The notes under the pieces: generated by a model
What the model saw: only the letters and a program-made list of their open reading frames with translations
Database searches by the model: none
Told to the model about the DNA's origin: nothing
NCBI GenBank assembly: GCA_027084135.1
Contig: JALWLO010000075.1
Span: 1-47,208, forward strand
Direction of reading: 5' to 3'
DNA length: 47,208 nt
Source: Campylobacterales bacterium
GTDB lineage: Bacteria; Campylobacterota; Campylobacteria; Campylobacterales; QNZT01
Translations under genes and position numbers: made by a program
Shown: piece after piece, positions 1 through 10,683 of the stretch
How the letters are laid out: every line of letters starts with the position of its first letter
How positions within the stretch are numbered: the first letter of the stretch is position 1

Positions 1-708
1 CTATATTGTATGTTTTCTCAAAGCTCTCTCCAAATCTTCCGGCGTGTCGATACCAAAACTCTCGCTCTCTACCTCTAGCATCGCTATCTTTTTACCGTTT
101 TCGAGTGCTCGTAACTGCTCCAGCTTCTCTACCCTTTCAAGTTTTGAGGCAGGAAGAGAGCAAAATGCTTTGAGATCTTTCCGTCTAAAACCGTACAAGC
201 CAAGATGTCCGTAAAAATCACTACACTCACCCCGAGGATAGGGGATGAGGCTTCTTGAAAAGTAGAGCGCATAGCCGTTACTATCGACCACCACTTTCAC
301 ATGGTTTGGATCTTCTGCACTTTTTAAAGATATCCTCTTATAACATGACGTCATAAACGCCTCTCTATCCTCCTCCACCTTTTTGCGCAGTGATTTTACA
401 ACCTCCTCTTCGATAAAGGGCTCATCGGCTTGGAGATTGATGATGATCTCATCATCACCGAGTCCCAAGATTGACGCCGCCTCATCTATCCTATCGGTTC
501 CGCTTTGATGTTTATCGCTTGTCAAAACCGCCTTTATGCCGAAACTTTCGGCGATATCGACCACTTCGCTACTATCGGTCGCGATCGCAACGCTATCGAC
601 CCCCTCTACCCTCTTCGCGGTAGCGATCACCATCGGCAGACCGAAAATATCAGCCAAAATCTTTTTGGGAAATCTACTCGACTCCATCCTTGCAGGAATG
701 ATTATCAT
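1..708 (-). CDS. kdsB: 3-deoxy-manno-octulosonate cytidylyltransferase
   Basis: MIIIPARMESSRFPKKILADIFGLPMV N-terminus and NLQADEPFI motif typical of KdsB; stop at window start. Confidence 0.93.
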   Translation of the reverse strand: MIIIPARMESSRFPKKILADIFGLPMVIATAKRVEGVDSVAIATDSSEVVDIAESFGIKAVLTSDKHQSGTDRIDEAASILGLGDDEIIINLQADEPFIEEEVVKSLRKKVEEDREAFMTSCYKRISLKSAEDPNHVKVVVDSNGYALYFSRSLIPYPRGECSDFYGHLGLYGFRRKDLKAFCSLPASKLERVEKLEQLRALENGKKIAMLEVESESFGIDTPEDLERALRKHTI

Positions 709-758
709 ATAAAACCTTTTGTGCTAAAATCGATTAATTTTAACACAAAAGGCATATA

Positions 759-1451
759 TTGTTTTTGTATCAGGATAAGGACGGCTTTCTATTTAACTCC
801 GATGCCCATTTTCTATATGAATTTATCTCCAAATTCAACCCAAGAGGAGAAGTGCTGGATGTGGGTTGCGGTTGCGGGATCGTAGGGCTTTTAGTTGCAA
901 GAGACTTTCAGATCCGCTTAACAAGCCTCGATATCCAAAAAAGTAACTGTGATCTAACCGCCGTAAACGCAAAAGTCAATCATATTGATGCCGCTGTCGT
1001 ACATACGGACTATTTAGCCTTTAGTACTAAGAAAAAGTTTGATCTCATCATCTCCAACCCCCCCTACTATCACGACGGTGTAAGCAAAAGCCAAAACCCC
1101 AAAATCCACCAAAGCAGATACAACACCCATCTACCCCTTGAGCCATTTATCAAAAAATCAAACTCACTTATCAAACCCAAAGGCTCTCTCATCTTCTGCT
1201 ACGATGCCAAGCAGATACAGTTATTGCTAAAGTTGCTTGAAGAGTATAAATTTAGGGTAAATGACATACGGTTTCTACACCCAAAACTAGATAAGCCCTC
1301 CTCTTTAGTTTTTATCCATGCAAAAAAGAGTTCAAAATCCCTCACAACCATCCATCCACCCTTGATACACTTTGTGGGGAATGAGATGAGTCAAGAGGCA
1401 AAAGCTATTTACCGTAAAACAAGGACATATAGTATAAAATGCACACTATGA
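759..1451 (+). CDS. SAM-dependent methyltransferase, TrmN6-like (tRNA1(Val) A37 N6-methyltransferase family)
   Basis: DVGCGCGIVGLL SAM motif and NPPYY N6-MTase motif. Confidence 0.8.
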   Translation: MFLYQDKDGFLFNSDAHFLYEFISKFNPRGEVLDVGCGCGIVGLLVARDFQIRLTSLDIQKSNCDLTAVNAKVNHIDAAVVHTDYLAFSTKKKFDLIISNPPYYHDGVSKSQNPKIHQSRYNTHLPLEPFIKKSNSLIKPKGSLIFCYDAKQIQLLLKLLEEYKFRVNDIRFLHPKLDKPSSLVFIHAKKSSKSLTTIHPPLIHFVGNEMSQEAKAIYRKTRTYSIKCTL

Positions 1452-1819
1452 TAAAAGTTGAGGGCTACGATTTTGGATTTGATGAGAGCGCCTGCTTTAG
1501 CTGTGAGGGGAATTGCTGTAGGGGTGAGAGCGGATATATCTGGGTAACACCCTATGAGATATCCCAAATAGCCCGTTTTTTGCACATAGATGAGGATGAT
1601 TTTAGGGCTGAGCATCTCAGAAAGGTGAGATATCGCTACTCTCTTAAAGAGGTAGAGACGGAGGGAGAGTATATTTGCCGATATTTTGATACGATTAGCA
1701 AAAGGTGCACCATCTATGAAGTTAGACCGAGCCAGTGTCGAACTTTCCCCTTTTGGGACTACTTTAAAGAGCATATAGAGGAGGTAGAGAAAGAGTGTCC
1801 AGGTATTATTCGCTATTAG
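1448..1819 (+). CDS. YkgJ-family cysteine cluster protein
   Basis: CFSCEGNCCRG...RCTIYEVRPSQCRTFPFW pattern; ATG at 1448 overlaps upstream TGA (ATGA). Confidence 0.82.
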   Translation: MIKVEGYDFGFDESACFSCEGNCCRGESGYIWVTPYEISQIARFLHIDEDDFRAEHLRKVRYRYSLKEVETEGEYICRYFDTISKRCTIYEVRPSQCRTFPFWDYFKEHIEEVEKECPGIIRY

Positions 1820-3066
1820 TTATCACATTTTTGCTGGTTGGATGCTCCTATAAAGCAAAATCGGCGCCGCTTCAAAATAGTATAGCCGCAAACAGCATCA
1901 ATAGCCGCTTCGATAAAAAAGATTTCTATATGATAGTTGCTTTAGATAGCGAGTATAGGGGGGATTATCAAAATGCGGCAAATTATTATCGAAAGTTGTA
2001 TGAAACAGGCGGCGATCTAAAGTTTGCACTCGAGGCGGTGAGATCCTATGTCCTCTCAAAAAACTTCAAAGCGTTAAAACCCTTTATCTCTCAACTTTTA
2101 AAAAAGTATCCCGAAAATATTGAATTGATGCGTTATCAAGCCGCTATCTATATCGATGAGCATCGATACAAAGAGGCGAAAAAGATATTGAAAAAGCTTG
2201 TAAAAGTGAGTACTAACCCAAAAGATCGTGAACTTTTAGCTTCAGTCAATCTCGCACTCAAAAATCCCAAAGATGCCCTAAAGTTTTATCAAAATGAGTA
2301 TAAAAAAAGACTCTCCAAAGAGAGTCTCATCAAACTCTTTGATATTTTATACTATCAACTCGGCAAAAAAGAGGAGGCGATAAAAACGCTTAAAAGCCAT
2401 ATAGATTTTCAAGGGTGTGACGAAGTGCTCTGCTCAAAACTGATACTGGCATACAGAGATCAAGGAGATGTGGACTCCATCATCACCATCACGAAAAAGC
2501 TCTACAATAAAACCCATAAAGAGAGCTACGCCAAGATGCTTTTAGATCTTTATCGATTTAACGGGGATATCGACGGAGCTATTGGATTTTTAGAACAATC
2601 AAAGTTTGACAACAAAGCGCTTATCGATCTCTATATCACCAAAAAATCGTACAAAAAAGCCCTCGATCTTGCCAAGAGACTCTACCGCGAGAGCGGAGAT
2701 ATCGATATGTTAGCCAAAATCGCCATGATGGAGTATGAGAGCAGTAAAGTCAAAGATAAAAAACTGCTCAACTCCATCTCTAAAAAATTTGAAAAGGTGA
2801 TCAAACATAGCGATAACCCTCTCTATGAAAACTACTACGGATATCTGTTGATCGATCACGATCTCGATATCGACAAGGGGATAGCGTTGGTAAAAAAGGC
2901 ACTCAAACACACTCCAGACTCACCCTTTTACCTCGACTCATTAGCTTGGGGATACTATAAAAAGAGGGAGTGTTCTCTTGCTCTCAAAACGATAGAGAAG
3001 ATCGTGGATCTATTGACGCAAAAAGAGATACAAGAGCACTACGAAAAGATCAAAGCTTGTCAATAA
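1795..3066 (+). CDS. TPR-repeat lipoprotein
   Basis: GTG start, signal peptide with lipobox LLVGC, TPR-like helices throughout. Confidence 0.75.
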   Translation: MSRYYSLLVITFLLVGCSYKAKSAPLQNSIAANSINSRFDKKDFYMIVALDSEYRGDYQNAANYYRKLYETGGDLKFALEAVRSYVLSKNFKALKPFISQLLKKYPENIELMRYQAAIYIDEHRYKEAKKILKKLVKVSTNPKDRELLASVNLALKNPKDALKFYQNEYKKRLSKESLIKLFDILYYQLGKKEEAIKTLKSHIDFQGCDEVLCSKLILAYRDQGDVDSIITITKKLYNKTHKESYAKMLLDLYRFNGDIDGAIGFLEQSKFDNKALIDLYITKKSYKKALDLAKRLYRESGDIDMLAKIAMMEYESSKVKDKKLLNSISKKFEKVIKHSDNPLYENYYGYLLIDHDLDIDKGIALVKKALKHTPDSPFYLDSLAWGYYKKRECSLALKTIEKIVDLLTQKEIQEHYEKIKACQ

Positions 3067-3078
3067 AAGGAAAAGATC

Positions 3079-3873
3079 GTGATACTTGATAAAATCATCA
3101 AAAAAACCAAAGAGGACTTAAAACGAAAAGAGAAGGAGTTTCCTATCGAGTGGTTGGGAAGAAGCTTAGCATACAACCCCTACCCTCCTAGAGATATCAA
3201 GCCGGCTCTTACCTCAACACCCAATAATCCCTACCGCATCATCGCTGAAGTGAAAAAGGCAAGTCCGAGCAAAGGGGTGATTCGAGAGGATTTCGACCCG
3301 CTCTTTATCGCCCAAGAGTATGCAAATGCGGGAGTTGATGCCATCTCAGTACTAACGGAACCACACTTCTTTCAGGGAGATCTAGAGTATCTAACCGGTA
3401 TCAGACGCTATGTCCCCACACCGCTTCTTAGAAAAGATTTTATCATCAGTGAGTACCAACTGATGGAGGCTTTAGTCTATGGAGCCGATTTTGTGCTGCT
3501 TATCGCGAAGGCTCTAAGTAGAAAAGAGCTTAAAGACCTCCTTAACTACACACGACATCTCGGTATGGAGGCGCTTGTAGAGATACATGATAAAGAGGAT
3601 CTCAAAAAAGCGATCTTTGCCGGGGCGGATATCATCGGTATCAACCACAGAAACCTTGAAACTTTTGAGATGGATATGCAACTTTGCCACAAACTCATTC
3701 CGCTCATCCCAAACGGTAAAATCATCGTCGCGGAGAGCGGGATAGACAACAAAGAAGTCATCGAAGAGCTTCATAAGGTCGGCGTTGATGCCTTTTTGAT
3801 AGGTGAACACTTTATGAGACAAGAGAATATCTATGAGAGTGTAAAGGTGTTGAAAGATGCACAAGGTAGCTGA
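3079..3873 (+). CDS. trpC: indole-3-glycerol phosphate synthase
   Basis: [39 protein letters not shown] motifs. Confidence 0.95.
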   Translation: MILDKIIKKTKEDLKRKEKEFPIEWLGRSLAYNPYPPRDIKPALTSTPNNPYRIIAEVKKASPSKGVIREDFDPLFIAQEYANAGVDAISVLTEPHFFQGDLEYLTGIRRYVPTPLLRKDFIISEYQLMEALVYGADFVLLIAKALSRKELKDLLNYTRHLGMEALVEIHDKEDLKKAIFAGADIIGINHRNLETFEMDMQLCHKLIPLIPNGKIIVAESGIDNKEVIEELHKVGVDAFLIGEHFMRQENIYESVKVLKDAQGS

Positions 3874-4357
3874 TACGCTCGATAAAATCGTATCGTCTTT
3901 TGCAAAGTTAGCCGGACTACTCGTCGTAGTACTAAGCTTCTTGATGCTTTATGAGACGATCAATAGATATATCTTCAACGCTCCATCGGTCACGATTGAG
4001 GAGATAGAGTGGCACCTCTATGACATCATCTTTTTGCTAGGGCTCTCTTATACGATGAAGCTCGACAAGCATGTCAAAGTCGATATCTTCTATAACCGTT
4101 TTTCCACTAAAGCAAAAGCACTCGTAAATATCTTTGCCTATCTTGTTTTAGTACTACCCTTTTCGTTGATGATCATCTATGCCTCATACACTTTTGTCGA
4201 GATGAGTTATCTTCAAAATGAGATCTCTCCGGATCCCGGCGGTTTGACCCACAGATGGTTGATAAAGGGGATGATCATAGTCGGCTTTATCCTGCTTGTG
4301 ATGGAAGCTATCGTGAAGCTCTATGAAGCGTTCAAAGCATATAGGAGCGCAAGATGA
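3857..4357 (+). CDS. dctQ: TRAP transporter small permease (DctQ family)
   Basis: four TM segments, position directly before DctM-like gene. Confidence 0.82.
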   Translation: MHKVADTLDKIVSSFAKLAGLLVVVLSFLMLYETINRYIFNAPSVTIEEIEWHLYDIIFLLGLSYTMKLDKHVKVDIFYNRFSTKAKALVNIFAYLVLVLPFSLMIIYASYTFVEMSYLQNEISPDPGGLTHRWLIKGMIIVGFILLVMEAIVKLYEAFKAYRSAR

Positions 4358-5643
4358 CCGCACTCTTTTTATTTGGATTGGCGCTTCTCTTTTTACTCAT
4401 CGGAGTACCGGTCGCTTTTGCATTCGGCGGAGCGGCTATGATCGTCGCCTATCTGACTCCCGATATCGGCATCAGCATCTTTAATCTGCTTCCATTTAGA
4501 ATATACGGCATCATGCAAAACTTCAACCTCATTGCCGTTCCGTTGTTTATATTTATGGGGTTAGTACTAGAGAGAAGCCAGATAGCAAAAGATATGCTCG
4601 TAAATGTTGGAAAACTCTTTGGTAGTGTCAGAGGCGGACTTGCCGTTAGTACTATTTTAGTCGGCTCAGTACTGGCGGCTAGTACCGGTATCGTTGGGGC
4701 GAGTGTGGTAATGATGAGTATCATCTCACTTCCGGTTATGCTGGAGCACGGCTACTCCAAATCTCTCTCAGCGGGTACGATCACAACTGCGGGAACATTG
4801 GGGCAGATCATACCCCCATCCATCGTACTCATCATCCTTGGAGATGTGATGAGCGTCGATGTCGGTTCACTCTTTAGAGCGGCTGTTGGTCCATCACTGG
4901 TACTGGTTGGACTCTATCTCGCCTATATCCTGCTCATCTCCCGTTTGAAGCCAGATGTCGCTCCCGCCATACCAACAAACGGAGAGCAAAGAAGTAAAAT
5001 AGTAAAAAAAGCTATCTTCTCCATCATCCCCCCTGCCCTTTTGATCATTTTAGTACTAGGAAGTATATTTATGGGAGTTGCCACACCAACCGAGTCGGCG
5101 GCATTTGGAGCGGTAGGGGCGATAGTTTTAACTCTGCTTCAAAGAAGTTTTAGTTTTGAAACTCTAAATTATGCGATGATGGAGACGGTTAAACTAACTT
5201 CCATGATCTTTATGATACTCATCGGCGCTACGGCTTTTTCACTTGTATTTAACGAATCGGGCGGAGGTGAGTTAGTACTAAACTTTTTCCAAGATAGTGT
5301 TTCAAGCAAATGGGGCTTTATAGCGATCGCCATGATCGTTATCTTTTTGCTTGGATTTATCGTTGACTTTTTGGAGATCACCTTTATCGTTATACCGATA
5401 TTTCTGCCAATCATCCACCACTTCCATATCGATCCGCTCTGGTTTGCCCTGTTGGTGGCTATCAATCTCCAAGCATCCTTTTTGACTCCACCGTTTGGCT
5501 TTGCCCTCTTTTATCTAAAAGGAGCGGCGGGGGATATGGTTAGTACTAAAGATATCTATAAAGGGGTTATCCCTTTTATCCTCTTGCAGTTGCTAGCACT
5601 TCTCTTAGTACTCATGTTTCCATCTATTATCAACATATTTTAA
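4354..5643 (+). CDS. dctM: TRAP transporter large permease (DctM family)
   Basis: TGIVGASVVMMSIISLPVML, IIPPSIVLIILGD, TPTESAAFGAVGA motifs. Confidence 0.92.
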   Translation: MTALFLFGLALLFLLIGVPVAFAFGGAAMIVAYLTPDIGISIFNLLPFRIYGIMQNFNLIAVPLFIFMGLVLERSQIAKDMLVNVGKLFGSVRGGLAVSTILVGSVLAASTGIVGASVVMMSIISLPVMLEHGYSKSLSAGTITTAGTLGQIIPPSIVLIILGDVMSVDVGSLFRAAVGPSLVLVGLYLAYILLISRLKPDVAPAIPTNGEQRSKIVKKAIFSIIPPALLIILVLGSIFMGVATPTESAAFGAVGAIVLTLLQRSFSFETLNYAMMETVKLTSMIFMILIGATAFSLVFNESGGGELVLNFFQDSVSSKWGFIAIAMIVIFLLGFIVDFLEITFIVIPIFLPIIHHFHIDPLWFALLVAINLQASFLTPPFGFALFYLKGAAGDMVSTKDIYKGVIPFILLQLLALLLVLMFPSIINIF

Positions 5644-5662
5644 AGGGATTTCACTTCCCTTT
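5642..5662. terminator. hairpin between convergent dctM and ddl
   Basis: AAAGGGA-TTTCACT-TCCCTTT followed by a T-rich tract, at the dctM 3' end and overlapping the ddl 3' end. Confidence 0.55.
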
Positions 5663-6685
5663 TGCTTTTTGGATGCTATTGATATAGCGATACTCAATTG
5701 GGATCGGCTTCTCTTTTGGAAGTGATTTGGAAAGATTTTGTATCACACCTTCAAAATCTTCAAAGAGATAGTTTGCCATGCTACCTGGTATCGGATTGAT
5801 CTCATTGAGTTTAATCTCATTGTCGACTACAAAGAAGTCACATCGTATTAACGCCCCCTCAAAGAGCGTTCCGTAGATCTTTTTAAACTCTTTTTTGAGA
5901 TTCTCCTCTAAAAAGGGGTCAATTTGGGCTTTTTGTACTCTGGAGTCTCTGGAGAAGTCTAAATACTTCTTATCAAAGTCTAAAAAATCTCCCTTTTGAG
6001 GCTCTTCGACGATGGAAAAGATAAACTCTCCATCCACTTTACAACCCGCTAAGTTGTACTCCTTCACCCCTTCGATAAAGGGTTCAACCAAAACCTCATC
6101 ATCAAACTCATACGCCACATCCAGCGCATACTCCAACTCGCTCTCGTCTCTGACGATACTCACACCGATCGAACTTCCCAGTCGAAGGGGTTTGATGATG
6201 ACGGGGTATGGCGTAGTGATCTTATAGGCTCCCTTTTGTAACACCTCATAATCAACCGTATCAATCCCGATCGATGAGGCATAGAGTTTGGTATAGAGTT
6301 TGTTAAAGCTAAGTACACTCGCATCGACTCTAGGACCGATATAGTCGATACCGAAAAAACTCAAAACTGCGGCAAGCTTTCCATCCTCTCCGTCAGCACC
6401 GTGTACCAGATTGATCAATGTATCAAACTCCACTCTCTTCTCTCCGACAAGTCCTTTTTGAAAAAATCCACCCCGCTTAAGTGTCAATTTAGGAGACTTT
6501 TTATACTCTCCGCTAGAGAAGAGTTTCGATTTGATATCTTTTGAATTGATTAGATAAAAATCTCTATCTTTATCACAGAAGATATAGACTATCTCACTTT
6601 TGAGCACCTTTTTCAAAGATATGGCACTCACTATACTTATCTCATGTTCATAACTCACGCCGCCAAACAGTATCGCAAACTTCAT
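5651..6685 (-). CDS. ddl: D-alanine--D-alanine ligase
   Basis: LFGGVSYEHEISIVSA, VHGADGEDGKLA, KPLRLGSSIGVS, NEINPIPGSM. Confidence 0.95.
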   Translation of the reverse strand: MKFAILFGGVSYEHEISIVSAISLKKVLKSEIVYIFCDKDRDFYLINSKDIKSKLFSSGEYKKSPKLTLKRGGFFQKGLVGEKRVEFDTLINLVHGADGEDGKLAAVLSFFGIDYIGPRVDASVLSFNKLYTKLYASSIGIDTVDYEVLQKGAYKITTPYPVIIKPLRLGSSIGVSIVRDESELEYALDVAYEFDDEVLVEPFIEGVKEYNLAGCKVDGEFIFSIVEEPQKGDFLDFDKKYLDFSRDSRVQKAQIDPFLEENLKKEFKKIYGTLFEGALIRCDFFVVDNEIKLNEINPIPGSMANYLFEDFEGVIQNLSKSLPKEKPIPIEYRYINSIQKAKGK

Positions 6686-6699
6686 CTACTCTCCTCTCT

Positions 6700-7263
6700 T
6701 TACTTAGCCAACTTTTTTAGAGCCTCTTTTACGATGCTCTGGGTATCCGTTGCGGTGATACCTTTTAGTACCTTATTTATCGCCTCTTTTTTAAATCCTA
6801 AACTCTCCAGCGCCATCACCGCTTCACCAATATTTGCACTCTTATCGACTTCACTCTCCAGTCCCTCCAAACGAAAATCTCCAAGCTCCACAAGTATCCT
6901 CTTTGCGCTCTTTGGTCCAATACCCGGAACCATCTTAATAGATGCAACATCTTGGTTTAAAACCGCTTGAGAGAAGCTCTCAGGAGTAAATGTTGAGCAT
7001 ATAGCAAGCGCGGTACTGGGACCCACTCCGTTTATTTTGATCAGTCTATCAAAGAGTCTCTTTTCACTCTCATCCACAAAGCCAAAAAGCGTATGCGCAT
7101 CCTCTCTGATAATCAGTGTCGTATGTAAAGATATCGTTTTTGAATCGATTTGAGAAGAGCTGTTTATAGAGGTTTTTATCTCATAAGTTAGCCCGATAGC
7201 CGTTTTGATATGCAGAAGCGTAGGCTCCTTTTTGATGACTTCACCCTCAACTGCTATGATCAC
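6700..7263 (-). CDS. ruvA: Holliday junction branch migration protein RuvA
   Basis: VIIAVEGEVIKKEPTLLHI...LFGFVDESEKRLFDRLIKINGVGPSTALAI...MVPGIGPKSAKRILVEL; likely GTG start at 7263 rather than the longer tracked ORF. Confidence 0.92.
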   Translation of the reverse strand: MIIAVEGEVIKKEPTLLHIKTAIGLTYEIKTSINSSSQIDSKTISLHTTLIIREDAHTLFGFVDESEKRLFDRLIKINGVGPSTALAICSTFTPESFSQAVLNQDVASIKMVPGIGPKSAKRILVELGDFRLEGLESEVDKSANIGEAVMALESLGFKKEAINKVLKGITATDTQSIVKEALKKLAK

Positions 7264-9160
7264 CCTTAGTATTTTCCTCTCTTTTAATATGAAAGTTACC
7301 CTCTTCCTCACCCTCTTCAAGCGTCAATACCTCAACAAACTCCTCCTCTTTCGGCAAGAAGGAAACTTCTACCGGAGGCTCTACCAATTTAAATATCACC
7401 TCATTAAACTCTTTCCAAGGTGAGTGGTTGATAACTTTCGCTTCAAAAGCCGATGCACTAATCTCTTTTAACTCTTCATGCAACTGCTCATTATGTATCT
7501 TAGCATCTTTTAACTCTTTAACTAATGAATTGAACTCTTTTATCCTCTCTTGGTGAGTTCTCAATTTCAGTATCATCGATGCGGGAGGGGTTTTGTCAAA
7601 CTTTTTCATCTCCTGGATGCTCTTTTTGATCTCATCGATACTCTCTTGTTCAGACTCTATCCTCTTTTTTAATCCTCTTAACTCTCTTGGCAAAGATTTG
7701 ATCTTTCGCTCAAGCTCGGCTATCTCATCCTGCAATGCTTTTAACTTCTCCTCATACCCTCTTTGCGCTTTTGGATCGACGATAAACTTGTTGCCGTTCC
7801 CCTCGATCTTATCAAATTCGATCAGATGCGATGCGATGACGGTAGCGTTTGATAGAACCTCTTTGATATAGACCTCTTTTGCTCGTATCTCTCCACCGGA
7901 GAGCTTACCGACTCTCACGATATCACCCTCGATTACACCACCCTCTAAGATCTCAACCTCCACCTCATCTCCCTCTACAAATCCTTTATGAAGATGGATT
8001 TTGACATTTTTACCATAAATCGTGGCACTTTTATGTGTCTGCCCTTTTATCTCAATCTCAACCGCTTTGATCTTTGCATTGTTTGCGACATGCCCGGCAA
8101 CACAGATCTCATGGGTATCGATCTCAACACCGGGACCAACCGCATCAACTCCACTATTTCCCTCCGTAACAACCACGCTGATGTTTGAATCATCTCCGAC
8201 ATGGATTCCGCCACTATTTTTTTTGCTTATCGAGTCAACGACAAACTCCTCTTTTATCTCATATCTATCACCCTCTTGTTTGATATACCCATCTTTATTA
8301 GCGATATAGAGAACCCTATCATCATCCTCTTTGATGATAAAGTCATCACTCACTTTGATCTCCACCTCACTCTCTTTGGAGAGCTCTATACTCTTTACCT
8401 CTATGATCTCACCTTTGCAGTTTCTCCCGTTTCTCCCCTCTTTTGATTTTAGATACTCTAGTACTATATCTCCCCTTTTCACGGCATAGATATCATACTG
8501 CTCATCTTTGTTTTCACCCTTTTTGTAGTGCATAATCCATTTATTATTGATGGGGTAAACAGGAGGAATAGCGTTACACACATCCAAGACAACATCTTTA
8601 CTCAAACCGCCGTTTACCCTTATTGCTGAGATGACTCTTTTTATACCGGCTCTTAACTTTTCATCCCAGATACCTATCAAGATCCCGTTTTTTGCCAATC
8701 TCTTATCGATCTCTTGCCTCATCCTAGCGTCAAACGATTCATCATATTTCACGCTCTCTTTCGCTCTAATCTTTACTCTTACAGTCGTAAAGTCACTGTT
8801 ACTTCCTACGGCAAGACTTAACGGGAAACTCTGTGTACCCTCTTTTTGAAAGACTTCCACTTTATACTCTTGAAATATTTTAAAAGAGGGGTTTAGGAGA
8901 TTCTCTTGGGATAAGACTTCATCTTTGTTCAACTCATTTAACGCTTTAGGTGTATCTGTATCACCCATCTGATAAAAAGTGTTATATGATACGATCTTAA
9001 AATCCAACGCTTCTAAAGTGATAGCCTCTTTTTGAGAAATCTTCTCAAGACTCTTTTTGATATCTTGAGTCTTGATCAAAATCTCTCTAAAACTCTCTAC
9101 CTCTTTGTGCGTATGCTCTTCAATCTGGTTTTTTTTATCAAAAATCTTCAAAAACCCCAT
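7247..9160 (-). CDS. DUF342 / FapA-family polymer-forming protein
   Basis: central DUF342-like beta-rich region (GIHVGDDSNISVVVTEGNSG...HVANNAKIKAVEIEIKG) then C-terminal coiled coil; sits between ruvA and murJ. Confidence 0.8.
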   Translation of the reverse strand: MGFLKIFDKKNQIEEHTHKEVESFREILIKTQDIKKSLEKISQKEAITLEALDFKIVSYNTFYQMGDTDTPKALNELNKDEVLSQENLLNPSFKIFQEYKVEVFQKEGTQSFPLSLAVGSNSDFTTVRVKIRAKESVKYDESFDARMRQEIDKRLAKNGILIGIWDEKLRAGIKRVISAIRVNGGLSKDVVLDVCNAIPPVYPINNKWIMHYKKGENKDEQYDIYAVKRGDIVLEYLKSKEGRNGRNCKGEIIEVKSIELSKESEVEIKVSDDFIIKEDDDRVLYIANKDGYIKQEGDRYEIKEEFVVDSISKKNSGGIHVGDDSNISVVVTEGNSGVDAVGPGVEIDTHEICVAGHVANNAKIKAVEIEIKGQTHKSATIYGKNVKIHLHKGFVEGDEVEVEILEGGVIEGDIVRVGKLSGGEIRAKEVYIKEVLSNATVIASHLIEFDKIEGNGNKFIVDPKAQRGYEEKLKALQDEIAELERKIKSLPRELRGLKKRIESEQESIDEIKKSIQEMKKFDKTPPASMILKLRTHQERIKEFNSLVKELKDAKIHNEQLHEELKEISASAFEAKVINHSPWKEFNEVIFKLVEPPVEVSFLPKEEEFVEVLTLEEGEEEGNFHIKREENTKGDHSS

Positions 9161-9273
9161 TTTTCCCTCACCATTTTGTCCTCTACTTAATGAAATAGAT
9201 CGGCATAAATGAAATTATCTTAAGTGCACCACTAAAATCAGACTCTTAAACAAAAATAGAGTAAACTCTCTTT

Positions 9274-10683
9274 ATGTTTCGTTCGATTTTTACAAACAGC
9301 TTCGGTATCCTCACATCAAGGATTTTAGGATTTATAAGAGATATGCTTCAAGCCTCTATCATCGGAGCAAATATCTACAGCGATATCTTTATCGTAGCAT
9401 TTAAGTTGCCCAATCTCTTTAGACGCATCTTTGCCGAAGGTGCTTTTACCCAAAGCTTTTTACCCGCTTTTACGGCAAGTAGGCAAAAAAGTATCTTTAG
9501 TATGAAAATATTTTTGGGATTTATCACATTTTTATTACTCCTCTCTCTCATCGTCACCCTATTTAGCCCTCTATTTACCAAGATCATCGCAACCGGTTTT
9601 AGTCGTGAAGTGGTAGCAAAAGCCGCACCGTTAGTCGCCATCAACTTCTACTATCTACCGCTTATATTTATCACCACTTTTTTAGCGACCCTCTTACAGT
9701 ATAAAAACCACTTCGCTACAACGGCGTTTTCAACGGCGCTCTTGAATGTTTCGATGATAACCGCCCTCCTTCTATCCAAAGAGGCTTCCAAAGAGCAGAT
9801 CATATATAATCTCAGTATCGCCGTCGTAGTCGGCGGTCTCTTGCAAGTACTTACCCATATCATCGCTATCAAAAAGTTCTCACTCCATAAGATAGTGATC
9901 GGTGGATTTCAAAGAGTATTTAAAAAGGGTTCGTTAATCAAAGATGATATCTCAAAATTCAATTCTCAATTTTTCGCTTCCACACTAGGAAGCTCAACGG
10001 CACAAATCTCAGCATTTTTAGACGGTTGGCTTGCATCCTTTTTACTAAGCGGCTCCATCAGCTATCTCTACTATGCAAATAGGCTCTTTCAATTTCCGTT
10101 AGCGCTCTTTGCGATCGCCACATCGGTTGCGATATTTCCAAAAGTCGCCAAATATATCAAAAATAAGCAACTCCAAAAAGCAAGAGAGATGCTAAAGAGA
10201 AGCTTTTGGTTTTTGATTATGATACTCACTGTCGCAATGATAACGGGAATCATGCTCAATGACGAGATCGTCTGGCTCCTCTATGAAAGGGGTGAATTTA
10301 GCAGAGAAGATACGGCAAATACCGCCTTAGTACTAACGATGTATCTGATAGGTCTGCTTCCTTTTGGGATCAGTCGAATCTTTTCGCTTTGGCTCTACTC
10401 AACCGATAGACAAAAAGATGCCGCAAAGATATCCGCCTATTCACTGGGACTCAATATCATCCTCTCGATAGCGCTGATCTATCCGTTCAAAGCTTCCGGT
10501 TTGGCTCTTGCCAGCTCTCTTAGCGGTTTTCTTTTACTCTATCTGACGATCAAGGCTTATGGGAAAGAGGAGTTTTTGGATATAATAGATAAAAAAAGGG
10601 TTATCTTGCTGATCGCTGTTATCGCGCTAACGATCGCACTAAACTTAGTACTAAAAGGTTATATAGATGCTTTTATACAATAG
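9274..10683 (+). CDS. murJ: lipid II flippase MurJ
   Basis: FGILTSRILGFIRDMLQASIIGAN, FRRIFAEGAFTQSFLPAF motifs. Confidence 0.94.
   Translation: MFRSIFTNSFGILTSRILGFIRDMLQASIIGANIYSDIFIVAFKLPNLFRRIFAEGAFTQSFLPAFTASRQKSIFSMKIFLGFITFLLLLSLIVTLFSPLFTKIIATGFSREVVAKAAPLVAINFYYLPLIFITTFLATLLQYKNHFATTAFSTALLNVSMITALLLSKEASKEQIIYNLSIAVVVGGLLQVLTHIIAIKKFSLHKIVIGGFQRVFKKGSLIKDDISKFNSQFFASTLGSSTAQISAFLDGWLASFLLSGSISYLYYANRLFQFPLALFAIATSVAIFPKVAKYIKNKQLQKAREMLKRSFWFLIMILTVAMITGIMLNDEIVWLLYERGEFSREDTANTALVLTMYLIGLLPFGISRIFSLWLYSTDRQKDAAKISAYSLGLNIILSIALIYPFKASGLALASSLSGFLLLYLTIKAYGKEEFLDIIDKKRVILLIAVIALTIALNLVLKGYIDAFIQ

Noticed and set aside
505-885. 126-aa plus-strand ORF overlapping kdsB and the methyltransferase
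   Set aside because: Antisense/out-of-frame to two well-supported genes; no recognisable motif.
7593-8849. Several plus-strand ORFs antisense to the DUF342 gene
   Set aside because: Shadow ORFs from codon bias; no independent evidence.
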